Assembly: GCF_024809975.1 (NCBI RefSeq)
Contig: NZ_JANUDY010000002.1
Location: 124,001-188,000, forward strand
From: Comamonas sp. BIGb0152
GTDB taxonomy: Bacteria; Pseudomonadota; Gammaproteobacteria; Burkholderiales; Burkholderiaceae_C
Reading direction: 5' to 3'
DNA: 64,000 nt
The position numbers and the translations under genes are program-made. This document shows positions 44,291 through 52,608 of the stretch, in pieces. The notes under the pieces were generated by a model. That model made no database searches. It was not told where the DNA came from and saw nothing but the letters and a program-made list of their open reading frames with translations. Numbering within the stretch: position 1 is the first letter of the stretch; each line of letters opens with the position of its first letter.

Positions 44291-45079
44291 TCAGTCCTGC
44301 CACTGGTACAGCGGTGGCTGCTTGCCCACAAAGCGGGCAATCGCCTCTTGGTGGAAGGCGCTTTCGCGGCACAGGGTCTGGGCCAGCGCTTCTTGCTGGT
44401 AGACCTCGGCGCGCTGGGTCTCAAAGGCGCGGTTCATCACGCGCTTGGTGTAGCCAATGGCTTCGGTCGGGGCGCTGGCAAAGCGCTCGGCAAAGGCCAG
44501 CGCCTCGGCCAGCACGTCTTCGCTGGTCAGCTTGTAGACCATGCCCAGTTGCTGGGCCTCGTCGGCGGCCACCACGCGGGCGGTAAAGGCCAGCTCCTTG
44601 GCCGTTTGCAAGCCCACCAGGCGGGGCAGCAAATACATGCCGGCCAGATCGGGCACAAAGCCGATCTTGGCGAACACGCAGCAGAACTTGGCCGACGGCG
44701 CAGCCAGCACAAAATCGCCGGCCAAGGCCAGCGACAGGCCGGCACCAAAGGCGCTGCCCTGCACGGCGCTGATGACGGGCTTTTCCATGTCCAGCAGCTC
44801 ATCAAACCAGCGGTGCAGGCCCAGCATGCGGTTGCGGCTGTCAAACACATCTTGCTTGCCGGCAACAGTGGCCTGCATGCTCTTGATATCGCCCCCGGCG
44901 CAGAAGTGGCCGCCGGCGCCGGTCAGCACCACGGCTTTGATGGCGCGGTCATCGCGCACCTGGGGAATCAGGCGTGTGAAATCCTCGCGCATCTGCTCAT
45001 CGAGCGCGTTGCGGGCCTGGGGGCGGTTCATGGTCAACACGGCGGTGGCGCCGTGCATGCTCAGGGTGAGGGCGGTCAT
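44291..45079 (-). CDS. Enoyl-CoA hydratase/isomerase (crotonase) family protein
   Basis: A 262-residue crotonase. The oxyanion hole sequences are FCAGGDIKSM and SAFGAGLSLALAGD. In the catalytic region the usual Glu (as in IPGAGGTQ of liver hydratase) is replaced by CVFAKIGFVPDLAGM, so isomerase or another crotonase activity is more likely than plain hydration. It follows the Bug protein gene by 47 bases on the same strand, suggesting uptake plus breakdown of a carboxylate. Its substrate is unknown. Confidence 0.9.
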   Translation of the reverse strand: MTALTLSMHGATAVLTMNRPQARNALDEQMREDFTRLIPQVRDDRAIKAVVLTGAGGHFCAGGDIKSMQATVAGKQDVFDSRNRMLGLHRWFDELLDMEKPVISAVQGSAFGAGLSLALAGDFVLAAPSAKFCCVFAKIGFVPDLAGMYLLPRLVGLQTAKELAFTARVVAADEAQQLGMVYKLTSEDVLAEALAFAERFASAPTEAIGYTKRVMNRAFETQRAEVYQQEALAQTLCRESAFHQEAIARFVGKQPPLYQWQD

Positions 45080-45126
45080 AGCAATCAGTTTAAAAATAAA
45101 GCGGCGGAGTCGGGCAAGGGCTGCGG

Positions 45127-46116
45127 CTATTCAGCGCGGATCCCCAGCTTCTGGGCTACCGGTATCCAGCGTTCGCGCTCGGACGCGACGAACTGTCCCC
45201 ATTCTGCGGTGCTTGCCGCGATGGGTTGCGCACCTATGCGACGCAAGCGCTCTTGCACATCGGGCTTGGCCAGTGACTGGTTGACGGCCTGGTTCATGCG
45301 CGCAATCGCCTCGGCTGGGGTGCCGCTGCGGGCCACCAGGCCAAACCAGGCGCTGGCCTCGGTATTGCCAAAGCCCAGCTCGGCCAGGGTAGGCACCTGG
45401 GCCAGCGGTGCAAAGCGCTGCTTGTCCAAAATGGCCAGCGGCACAATGCGCCCGCCAATGGCTTGTTGCATGCACGAAGGCAGGGCATCAAACATGATGT
45501 CTACATTGCCGCCCATCATGCTGGTGATGGCTGGCGCACTGCCGGAGAACGGCACGTGGGTGGCTTGGAAGCCCATGCGCTCGCTGGCATATTCGCCCGC
45601 CAGGTGGGTGATGTTGCCGCTGCTGGCCGAGCCCATGCTGAGCGTCTTGCCCTGGCGCTGGGCTTGCTGGGCCAGCGCAATCAGCGCACGCAGATCGCTG
45701 GCACCCAGGTCCTTGCGGGTGACCAGCAGCAAGGGTGCTTTGCCCAGGCCTGCCACGGGCACAAAGTCCTTGGCGGGGTCGTAGTTCATCTTGGCGTAGA
45801 TGGCGCTGTTGATGACCAGGGGCGCATTGGAGCCGACAAAAAACGCCAGTCCATCGGCTGGCGCGCGCAGCACGGTTTCGGCAGCAATCATGCCTGCCGC
45901 GCCGGCCTTGTTCTCAATGATGATGGGCTGGCCGCCGGCCTGCGCCACGTCATGGGCCACGATGCGGGTGATCTGATCGGCAGCGCCCCCTGCGGGGTAG
46001 GGCACCACCCAACGCAGGGGGGCATCGGCGGCGCGCGCCAGCCAGGGGCTGGCCAGGCTGGCGGCGGCGCCCAGTTGCACAAGCCGGTGGCTGAACTGGC
46101 GTCTGGTTGGGTCCAT
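45127..46116 (-). CDS. Bug-family (TctC-like) periplasmic solute-binding protein
   Basis: A 329-residue binding protein of the Bug family, expanded in Burkholderiales. The N-terminus MDPTRRQFSHRLVQLGAAASLASPWLARA has a twin-arginine motif, so export could be through Tat. Typical sequences: RWVVPYPAGGAADQITRIV, IIENKAGAAGMIAAETV, and YDPAKDFVPVAGLG. These proteins bind carboxylates for tripartite tricarboxylate or other carriers. No TctA/TctB membrane genes are in the window, so its carrier is elsewhere. AGGAGA precedes the start at 46116. Confidence 0.93.
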   Translation of the reverse strand: MDPTRRQFSHRLVQLGAAASLASPWLARAADAPLRWVVPYPAGGAADQITRIVAHDVAQAGGQPIIIENKAGAAGMIAAETVLRAPADGLAFFVGSNAPLVINSAIYAKMNYDPAKDFVPVAGLGKAPLLLVTRKDLGASDLRALIALAQQAQRQGKTLSMGSASSGNITHLAGEYASERMGFQATHVPFSGSAPAITSMMGGNVDIMFDALPSCMQQAIGGRIVPLAILDKQRFAPLAQVPTLAELGFGNTEASAWFGLVARSGTPAEAIARMNQAVNQSLAKPDVQERLRRIGAQPIAASTAEWGQFVASERERWIPVAQKLGIRAE

Positions 46117-46316
46117 GAAGTGTCTCCTAGGCAGCATATCGTTATGGGCATGTAGGGCGCTGCCTGCCCCCGCATCCATGCAGGCTAGGGCCGTTTTCAG
46201 GCAGCGTCCAATACCAAATTGCTCTCAGCTGATATGCAAGCAGATGTGGCCTTTACCCGTATGCTTGGCAGCCATATCGCACACCCCAGACCTACCCGGA
46301 ACCAGGAGCCCCATCC

Positions 46317-47111
46317 ATGACTGCATTTTTGAAGTACGAACAGCAAGGCCATGTTGTGACCTTGACGATGAGCCAGCCCGAGCGCCGCAATCCGCTGACG
46401 GGCAACACGGCGGTGGCCGAGATTCTGGCCGCCTGCGAGACCATTGCGGCTGACAGCAGCGTGCGTGCGGTCATCCTGACGGGCGAAGGCCCGGCGTTCT
46501 CCTCGGGAGGTGATATCAAGACCATGCAGCAGCAGTCCTTTGGCGAGGTCGATGGCATGCGTATCCGCGACGACTACCGCAGGGGTATTCAGCGCCTGCC
46601 GCTGGCCCTGTTCAACCTGGAGGTACCTACCATTGCCGCCATCAATGGCGCAGCGGTGGGCGCGGGCCTGGACCTGGCCTGCATGTGCGACTTGCGCGTG
46701 GCCTCGGACAAGGCCCGTTTTGCCGAGAGCTTTGTGAAGATGGGCATCATCCCTGGCGACGGCGGTGCCTGGCTGCTGCCTCGGGTGATTGGTATGGCAC
46801 GCGCGGCCGAGCTGTCGCTGACCGGCCGCATGATCGATGCGGCCACGGCCTTGCAGTGGGGTCTGGTATCGCAAGTGGTGCCGCCTGAGGAATTGCTGGG
46901 CGCCGCGAACGCGCTGGCCAATGAGATTGCGGCCAACCCGCCCCAGGTCACCCGCATGACCAAGAAGCTGATGCGCGAGGGCATGCACCAGAGCTTGGCA
47001 TCGTTGCTGGAGCTGTCAGCCGCCTACCAGGCGCTGGCCCACCAGACGGCCGATCACCGCGAAGCGGTGAGTGCATTCCTGGACAAGCGCACGCCCGAGT
47101 TCAAGGGCTAA
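46317..47111 (+). CDS. Enoyl-CoA hydratase/isomerase (crotonase) family protein
   Basis: A 264-residue crotonase. Oxyanion-hole motifs are FSSGGDIKTM and INGAAVGAGLDLACMCD. The active-site area AESFVKMGIIPGDGGAWLLP has Asp where many PaaG-like isomerases do. The C-terminal helical part (ADHREAVSAFLDKRTPEFKG) matches the family end. Divergent from the Bug gene, with 200 bases between them, and convergent with the MocR gene. It could act in beta-oxidation or aromatic acid degradation. Confidence 0.92.
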   Translation: MTAFLKYEQQGHVVTLTMSQPERRNPLTGNTAVAEILAACETIAADSSVRAVILTGEGPAFSSGGDIKTMQQQSFGEVDGMRIRDDYRRGIQRLPLALFNLEVPTIAAINGAAVGAGLDLACMCDLRVASDKARFAESFVKMGIIPGDGGAWLLPRVIGMARAAELSLTGRMIDAATALQWGLVSQVVPPEELLGAANALANEIAANPPQVTRMTKKLMREGMHQSLASLLELSAAYQALAHQTADHREAVSAFLDKRTPEFKG

Positions 47112-47129
47112 GCGGCTCCGCCCAGTGTC

Positions 47130-48575
47130 CTAGCCAAAGGCCTGCTGGATCTGGGCGGCCAGCTGCAGCGCCTGCGCCTCGCTGGTGATATTGGCAAAAC
47201 CCATCAGCAGGCCCTGGCGGGGTGCGGCATCGATGTACCAGCGCGAGAGCGGGTGCGTGGCCAGGCCCTGCACGCGGGCGCGCTGGGCCACCAGGCTGTC
47301 GTTGTCGCCGTCGCCGATTTGGCCAAGCAGATGCAGGCCGCCGGGCTGCAAGTCAATGCGCAGGCGATCCCCCAGCACGCTTTGAAAGCTGCGCTGCGCC
47401 ATGGCGCGGCGCTCGGCATAGAGCAGGCGCATTTTCTTGAGGTGGCGGGCAAAATGGCCCTGGGCCATGAAGTCGGCCACGCTGGCCTGCAGCAGATAGG
47501 GGCAGCCCGCATTGAGGTTGGAGCTGACAGCCTGAAAGCGTGGCACCACCTCCAGCGGCACGACGGTATAGGCCAGGCGCAGGCCGGGAAACAGCACCTT
47601 GCTGAAGGTGCCGGCATAAATGACGCGGTCGCGGCGGTCCAGGCTTTTGAGGGCGGGCAGCGGCCGGCCCTGGTAGCGGAACTCGCTGTCGTAGTCGTCT
47701 TCGATGATCCAGCTGCCGGCCTCGCTCGCCCAGTCGAGCAGCGCCATGCGCCGCTCCAGCGACAAGGTCACTCCCAGCGGGCTTTGGTGCGAGGGCGTCA
47801 CCATCGCAAATTTGGCGTAGGGACTGAGCTGACGACCCGCATCGACCTGCAGGCCTTGCGCATCAACTGGCACCGGCACGATCTGCACGGCCGCATTTTG
47901 CAAAAACGGGCGCGCCAGGATGTAGCCCGGGTCCTCGAACCAGAAGGCATCGCTGGGGCTGGCGAGGCTGCGCAGGCTTAGCTCCAGGGTATTGCGCAGG
48001 CCGGTGGTGATAAAAACCTGCTCGGGCACGCAGGTGACGCCGCGTGAGACTGCCAGGTATGCGGCAATGCGCTGGCGCAGTTCCTCATCGCCCTGCGGGT
48101 TGGGGTAGGCCAGGCGGTAGGGCTCGCTGCTGCGCAGGCGATGGGTGACCAGCCGGTTCCAGACCTTGCGCGGAAACGCATCGAGCGCCGGCAGACCCAG
48201 TTGCAAGGGTCTTGGGTGCAGGCCGTCATGGTCGACGATATCGGCCGCCGGCGGCCTGGCCAAGGCCTGCGGCGGGGGCACCAGCGCTGCCTGGGGCAAG
48301 CTAGGCGACACGACGGTACCGGCTGCGCCGCGCACCAAAAAATAGCCTTCATCGGCCAGGATGCGGTAGGCCAGATCGACCGTGCCCCGTGCCAGGTTCA
48401 GTGCAGTGGCCAGGGCGCGGGCGGCAGGCACCCGGTCGCCGGCACGCAAATGGCCCTGTGCAATGGCGGTTTTGAAGCGCTGGCAGATCTGCAGGTACAT
48501 GGGCTGCTGCAAGCTGCGGTCCACCGGCAATTGCAGCGTTTGCAGGGGATCGGTGTGGGAGGTGTCAGAAATCAT
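47130..48575 (-). CDS. MocR/PdxR-type GntR transcriptional regulator
   Basis: A 481-residue fusion of a GntR winged helix (residues about 20-90: MYLQICQRFKTAIAQGHLRAG, RVPAARALATALNLARGTVDLAY) and a class I aminotransferase-like domain. The PLP-binding lysine is in YAGTFSKVLFPGLRLAY, and DDYDSEFRY gives the Asp contact. Many members sense PLP or an amino-acid derivative and regulate a neighbouring gene, often transcribed divergently. Here that is the AhpD-like gene, with 109 bases between the two starts. Confidence 0.92.
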   Translation of the reverse strand: MISDTSHTDPLQTLQLPVDRSLQQPMYLQICQRFKTAIAQGHLRAGDRVPAARALATALNLARGTVDLAYRILADEGYFLVRGAAGTVVSPSLPQAALVPPPQALARPPAADIVDHDGLHPRPLQLGLPALDAFPRKVWNRLVTHRLRSSEPYRLAYPNPQGDEELRQRIAAYLAVSRGVTCVPEQVFITTGLRNTLELSLRSLASPSDAFWFEDPGYILARPFLQNAAVQIVPVPVDAQGLQVDAGRQLSPYAKFAMVTPSHQSPLGVTLSLERRMALLDWASEAGSWIIEDDYDSEFRYQGRPLPALKSLDRRDRVIYAGTFSKVLFPGLRLAYTVVPLEVVPRFQAVSSNLNAGCPYLLQASVADFMAQGHFARHLKKMRLLYAERRAMAQRSFQSVLGDRLRIDLQPGGLHLLGQIGDGDNDSLVAQRARVQGLATHPLSRWYIDAAPRQGLLMGFANITSEAQALQLAAQIQQAFG

Positions 48576-48584
48576 GGCCTAGTC

Positions 48585-48640
48585 ATTTTTGCATTTCTTG
48601 GCTCTTTTGGCTTGGCCAAGAGGCTTGCATACTGGCGATC
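48585..48640. promoter_or_regulatory. Likely MocR operator/promoter region
   Basis: The 109-base intergenic region between the divergent MocR and AhpD-like genes contains repeats of TTGGC: CTTGGC, TTTGGCTTGGC, and a perfect 10-base palindrome CTTGGCCAAG (48611-48620). MocR regulators bind such repeats and palindromes. The assignment is by position. Confidence 0.45.
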
Positions 48641-48684
48641 AGCAACGGACTTTCGCCGACGCACCCCCTCTGATGGAGATTGAT

Positions 48685-49122
48685 ATGCAAACCCGACTCG
48701 ACTTCTACACCGCTGACCCCGCCATCATGAAGGCCTTGATGGGGGTGGAAAACCAGATTGCCAAAGGCAGCCTGGACATTCTGCTCAAGGAGCTGGTGCG
48801 CCTGCGCGCCTCCCAGATCAACGGCTGCGCCTTTTGCCTGGACATGCACGTGACTGACGCCAGCAAGGCAGGTGAATCCAGCCGCCGCCTGGCCACCGTG
48901 GCCGCCTGGCGCGAGACGCCGTTTTTCAGCGCACGCGAGCGCGCAGCCCTGGAGTGGACCGAATCGCTCACCCTGGTCTCGCAAAACCATGTGCCCGATG
49001 CCGTATGGGAAGCCGTGCGCCCGCACTTCACCGATGCCGAGCTGATGGAGCTGACCGCCGTGGTCACCTCGATCAACAGCTGGAACCGCTTTGCCATCGC
49101 CTTTCGCAAGATGCCTGTTTAA
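48685..49122 (+). CDS. AhpD/carboxymuconolactone decarboxylase-family protein
   Basis: A 145-residue all-helical protein of the AhpD-like family. The redox motif is Glu...CAFCLDMH, i.e. CxxC followed by His, the proton relay that in AhpD supports alkylhydroperoxidase activity. GGAG is 6 bases before the ATG. Its divergent position beside the MocR regulator suggests regulation by it. A role in peroxide or disulfide reduction is inferred. Confidence 0.9.
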   Translation: MQTRLDFYTADPAIMKALMGVENQIAKGSLDILLKELVRLRASQINGCAFCLDMHVTDASKAGESSRRLATVAAWRETPFFSARERAALEWTESLTLVSQNHVPDAVWEAVRPHFTDAELMELTAVVTSINSWNRFAIAFRKMPV

Positions 49123-49155
49123 GCAAGCACGCACCGGCGCACCGCAACGCAGTCT

Positions 49156-49926
49156 ATGAAAATCCTGGTCCTCGGCGCTTGTAGCTTGCTGGGAGCCAAA
49201 GTTGCCAGCAACCTGCGGCAGCTGGGCTACCCGGTGGTCACCGCATCGCCAGGCGCAAGCATTGATGCCGATGCCGACCCAAGGCTGGCTGCGGCGCTGC
49301 GCGGGGTGGAGGTGCTGATCGATGTGCGCGAGCCCCCGTCGCCGCAGGCAGCAGGGGCATTGGGTGCTTTCGAGGCCAGCGCTTGCCGTTTGAACGCCGC
49401 CATGGCGGCTGCGGGCGTAGCGCACCATATTGCGCTGTCGGCCCTGGGCTTATTGCGCATGCAGGGCAGCGCCTACTACCGCGCCAAGGCGGTGCAAGAG
49501 TGCATGGTTCAGGCCGGCAGCACGGCCTACACCATCGTGCGTGCGGCGCCGCTGTATGAATGCCTGGCGCGCTGGGCGCAATGCAGCCCCGCCGGTGTGG
49601 TGCTGCATGTGCCAGTGGCAGCAGTGCAAGCGATGGCGGCGGAGGATCTGGCGATGGTCATGGCCGATGCCGCGTTGGCGCAGCCATTGGGCGCTTGCAT
49701 GGATGCCGCCGGCCCGCAGCGCATGGGTATGGCCGACTGGATGCAGCAGTACTTGCATTTGCGGGGTGACCCCCGCAGCGTGGTGCCCGATGGGGATGCG
49801 CTCTACCACGGCCTGCGTTTGGAAGATGGCTGCCTGTTGCCCGCAGGGCCGGCGCGGCTGGGAAGCACCACCTTGGCAGCCTGGGTCTGCAAATCTGGGC
49901 TGCTGCAAAGCCAAAGCAAGGCCTAG
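49156..49926 (+). CDS. NAD(P)-binding Rossmann-fold protein (NmrA/SDR-like)
   Basis: A 256-residue atypical short-chain dehydrogenase. The dinucleotide loop is VLGACSLLGAKVASNLRQLG, a GxxxxxG variant. HHIALSALGLLR and YYRAKAVQECMVQAGSTAYTIVRAAPLYE hold the Tyr-x3-Lys (YRAK) pair. It resembles NmrA-like or saccharopine-like isomerase/epimerase proteins; activity unknown. It starts 34 bases after the AhpD-like gene and ends with two hairpins, so both may be one unit. Confidence 0.8.
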   Translation: MKILVLGACSLLGAKVASNLRQLGYPVVTASPGASIDADADPRLAAALRGVEVLIDVREPPSPQAAGALGAFEASACRLNAAMAAAGVAHHIALSALGLLRMQGSAYYRAKAVQECMVQAGSTAYTIVRAAPLYECLARWAQCSPAGVVLHVPVAAVQAMAAEDLAMVMADAALAQPLGACMDAAGPQRMGMADWMQQYLHLRGDPRSVVPDGDALYHGLRLEDGCLLPAGPARLGSTTLAAWVCKSGLLQSQSKA

Positions 49927-49975
49927 GGATCCTCTGCATAACCCTCGCCAAGCGGGATGGATGCGGATCGGGATG

Positions 49976-50018
49976 AGACGCAAGGCGTCTTTTGCAGTCA
50001 ATAGCCGTAGCTATTGAC
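49976..50018 (+). terminator. Two adjacent hairpins
   Basis: AGACGC-AAG-GCGTCT followed by TTT (49976-49993), then GTCAATAGC-CGTA-GCTATTGAC (49997-50018). The first has the shape of an intrinsic terminator for the upstream gene; the second is a perfect 9-base hairpin of unknown use. The rest of the gap up to 50199 holds no gene. Confidence 0.6.
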
Positions 50019-50199
50019 AAGGAAGACAACGCAGCGGATCGCCCGAGCCCGCGTTCAGACCACGGCAGGGAGTTTTGCAGAGGGTCCCTAGTTGCGATGG
50101 ATGGCGTACGGCGCGTGGATCGCTCGTGGCAACCCGTATTTGAATGGGCCCCGAAGTCTGAAAATTCGGCCTGACTATTTCTTGATGATTGGAATTCGT

Positions 50200-50835
50200 A
50201 TGACACGTACTTTGCTATTGAACAGCGGCCCCCATGGCCAGGCCAGCCATGGCTACCAACTGGCTGCAGAGATGCTGGCCGAGTTGGGCCTTTCGCAACA
50301 GCAGCTGGTGGAGCGCGATCTGCTGGCCAGCCCGATACCGCCGATCGGCCGGGACTATGTGCTGGCCGTGACCTCCGGCGCAAGTGCGGAGGCACCGGCA
50401 CTGGCCTGGTCGGAGACGCTGATCAGCGAGCTGGAAGCCAGTGAGCTGCTGCTGATCGTGACCCCCATGCACAACTTTGCGATTCCGGCCACGCTCAAGC
50501 TCTGGCTGGACCATGTGATCCGCATCCACCGCAGTTTTGAATCCACCCCTGAAGGCAAGATCGGCCTGATAAAAGACCGGCCGACCTTGGTGCTGGTGAG
50601 CTCAGGTGGCTTCCACACGGGCCCCCGCGCGAGGCAGGAAGATTTCCTGACGCCGTACCTGCGCTACGCGCTGGCCTCCATCGGCATTCGCAATGTGCAT
50701 TTTGTCTTGCTGCAGGGCCTGGTGTTTGGGCCCGATGCGGTGGCCACCGCGGTGGATGCCGCGCGTGACGTGTTGCGAGCGCAGCTGGAACCGTTCAAGC
50801 GCCAGGCCCAAGGCGCCCTGACCGCCGCGCGTTGA
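50200..50835 (+). CDS. FMN-dependent NADH:quinone reductase/azoreductase
   Basis: A 211-residue flavodoxin-like protein of the AzoR type. The phosphate-binding start LLLNSGPHGQASHGYQLA, the LLIVTPMHNFAIPATLKLWLDHVIR region and SSGGFHTGP match FMN_red/AzoR proteins that reduce quinones and azo dyes with NADH. The ATG at 50200 is chosen by homology; an in-frame ATG at 50185 is close. No operon partner. Confidence 0.87.
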   Translation: MTRTLLLNSGPHGQASHGYQLAAEMLAELGLSQQQLVERDLLASPIPPIGRDYVLAVTSGASAEAPALAWSETLISELEASELLLIVTPMHNFAIPATLKLWLDHVIRIHRSFESTPEGKIGLIKDRPTLVLVSSGGFHTGPRARQEDFLTPYLRYALASIGIRNVHFVLLQGLVFGPDAVATAVDAARDVLRAQLEPFKRQAQGALTAAR

Positions 50836-50944
50836 TGGCCAGCGGGCCAGGCAGTGGCAGCCTGGCAACCGGAAATTCGCAGTGGAAGGCTGGGGGCCCG
50901 CAGACCCTGGGCGTTCGCTCCCGGGTGTGTGTACCAGTGTGAGC

Positions 50945-51060
50945 GGCAGGCTGGCCGGTACAGGCCAGCGCCGGCCCTGCCGCTGCATACCGCATGCCGC
51001 TACCTGCTACTTGTGCCTGCTACTCGTAGCTGCTAGTTGCACCTGCTACTTGCACCTGCA
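50945..51060. repeat. Hairpin and degenerate tandem repeat, no gene
   Basis: A nested hairpin with outer GGCAGG/CCTGCC and inner CTGGCC/GGCCAG (50945-50981), then a degenerate tandem repeat with three exact CCTGCTACT units (51003, 51016, 51042) and partial copies. No gene is seen between 50836 and 51096. The hairpin could end the azoreductase transcript. Confidence 0.5.
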
Positions 51061-51096
51061 ATCAGCAGCACGCTTGTAGCGGCCACCTTCAGTGGT

Positions 51097-51651
51097 TTAC
51101 ACCGCGTGCAGGTGCTCCAGCCGCTCCAGGCGTTCCAGCTCGGCGCAGATGTCGGCCATGCTGCCGGACATGGCCCAGCGCATACCTTTTTGGCGGTGCA
51201 GGCTGGCAGGCTGGGCCCAGTACATTTTGACAGCGGCATCATTGGCCGCCTGGGCGCTGCAGCGCTGTACCGACAGAAAGGGGCGGGCCTGGGACTGGGC
51301 CGCTACAGAGAGGCGACGGCGCGCAGCAGGTTTGCGGGGCAGGCGGATGCGGTCGATGGGCCGCTGCACCGGAGGCTCGTCAGCGCCATCGCTGGCTGCA
51401 GATGCGGCCGGGTTGTCCGCAGGGCCGTCCAACAGGCTCAGTTGCTGCGCAGCACCGCGCTGTGCGGCGACAGAGGAAGCTGCCGCAAAGCAGTGCACCC
51501 GGGCGGCAAGCTGGCCGTCATTGGCGGAGGCTGGGCCCGGCTGGCGCCGACGGCTGCCACGCACGGCGGCATGCTTGATGGACTGGAACCAGGGCAGGCC
51601 AGCGACGAGGGAAAAGGGCGCAAGCGCGCGCAATGCTTCTGCTACGAGCAT
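51097..51651 (-). CDS. Unknown protein downstream of lexA, strongly translated start
   Basis: A 184-residue protein with no recognised domain. It is believed real because AAGGAG stands 7-8 bases before the ATG at 51651. It has an early hydrophobic helix (ALRALAPFSLVAGLPW), a central low-complexity Arg/Pro/Ala region and a C-terminal amphipathic helix (MADICAELERLERLEHLHAV). It lies 126 bases past lexA on the same strand with a hairpin between. It may be an SOS-linked accessory protein, but the evidence is only position. The opposite-strand open frame at 51037-51693 lacks a ribosome site. Confidence 0.6.
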   Translation of the reverse strand: MLVAEALRALAPFSLVAGLPWFQSIKHAAVRGSRRRQPGPASANDGQLAARVHCFAAASSVAAQRGAAQQLSLLDGPADNPAASAASDGADEPPVQRPIDRIRLPRKPAARRRLSVAAQSQARPFLSVQRCSAQAANDAAVKMYWAQPASLHRQKGMRWAMSGSMADICAELERLERLEHLHAV

Positions 51652-51712
51652 AGGAGACTCCTTGGTATACGGGTAACAGCAGGATTGCGCTAGGCGAGCG
51701 CATCCCTCAGGG

Positions 51713-51733
51713 TTGTGGGCCGGGTGCCCACAA
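51713..51733 (-). terminator. Hairpin after lexA
   Basis: Stem TTGTGGGC/GCCCACAA with loop CGGGT, 45 bases past the lexA stop. No T-run; possible weak terminator. Confidence 0.45.
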
Positions 51734-51777
51734 CGCCCGCTACCTGGGGTTGCGCAGAGAGAGGTAAGGCGCTGGGC

Positions 51778-52494
51778 CTAGTTCAGCATCGTGTTGCGAA
51801 TCAGGCCCACGGCGATGCCTTCGATCTCGAAGGGTTCGCCGGGCTGCACGATGATGGGCAGGTAATCCGGGTTTTCGGCCAGCAGCTCGATGCCGTCCTT
51901 GGTGCGCTGCAGGCGTTTGACGGTGACATCATCGCCCAGGCGGGCCACGATGATCTGGCCGTTGCGGGCCTCGCGGGTGGATTTGACCGCCAACAGATCG
52001 CCATCGATGATGCCGATATCGCGCATGGACATGCCGCGCACCTTGAGCAGGTAATCGGGCTGCTGCTGGAACAGACCGCCTTCGACGGTATAGGTTTGGT
52101 CCACATGCTCTTGCGCCAGGATGGGCGAGCCCGCCGAGACGCGGCCAATCAGCGGCAAGGCCAGCTGGGCCAGCTCTTGCACCACCCGGCCCATGCCGGC
52201 CGTGGCGTTGGACACGGCTGCCAGCGGCGACGAAAAACGCGTGCCGCGCGCTGCATTGATGGAGCGCACCGCATCGCTTTGCAGGCGGATTCCCCGCGAG
52301 GTGCCACTGACCAGCTCGATCACGCCCTTGCGGGCCAGTGCCTTGAGGTGGTCTTCTGCCGAATTGGCCGATTTGAAACCCAGCTTGCTGGCGATTTCGG
52401 CCCGGGTTGGGGGCGCGCCGGTGCGCGAAATGGCGGTCTGGATCAGGTCCAGAATTTCTTGTTGGCGCGCGGTCAGTTTGGGATGGTCTCGCAT
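51778..52494 (-). CDS. lexA: SOS response repressor LexA
   Basis: A 238-residue repressor of DNA-damage genes. The N-terminal winged helix ([37 protein letters not shown]) binds the SOS box. Cleavage occurs at Ala121-Gly122 (SAGSP); the catalytic dyad is Ser156 (GMSMRD) and Lys171 (AVKSTRE). All are intact, so RecA-stimulated self-cleavage should work. GGAGA precedes the start at 52494; a longer frame to 52545 lacks support. It is divergent from an asparaginase gene, with SOS-like boxes between. Confidence 0.97.
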   Translation of the reverse strand: MRDHPKLTARQQEILDLIQTAISRTGAPPTRAEIASKLGFKSANSAEDHLKALARKGVIELVSGTSRGIRLQSDAVRSINAARGTRFSSPLAAVSNATAGMGRVVQELAQLALPLIGRVSAGSPILAQEHVDQTYTVEGGLFQQQPDYLLKVRGMSMRDIGIIDGDLLAVKSTREARNGQIIVARLGDDVTVKRLQRTKDGIELLAENPDYLPIIVQPGEPFEIEGIAVGLIRNTMLN

Positions 52495-52537
52495 AAGATC
52501 TCCGTGTGATCTGGGGTGTATGGCACAAACAAAGCTA

Positions 52538-52588
52538 CTGTGCATTCCAACACCTGTACATCAATCCAGTACCTGTATTTTTAACCAG
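52538..52588. promoter_or_regulatory. Three tandem LexA-box-like sites
   Basis: CTGT-N8-ACAC at 52538-52553, CTGT-N8-CCAG at 52554-52569 and CTGT-N8-CCAG at 52573-52588, each one base off the CTGT-N8-ACAG consensus. The last two also form a 19-base-spaced direct repeat. They lie upstream of lexA (autoregulation) and just before the asparaginase gene. Confidence 0.6.
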
Positions 52589-52608
52589 TTTTTTGCAGGA
52601 GGCAAGCC

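Noticed and set aside
51037-51693. 218-codon plus-strand frame opposite the gene downstream of lexA
   Set aside because: It starts within a simple repeat, has no ribosome site, and the minus-strand frame has a strong one.
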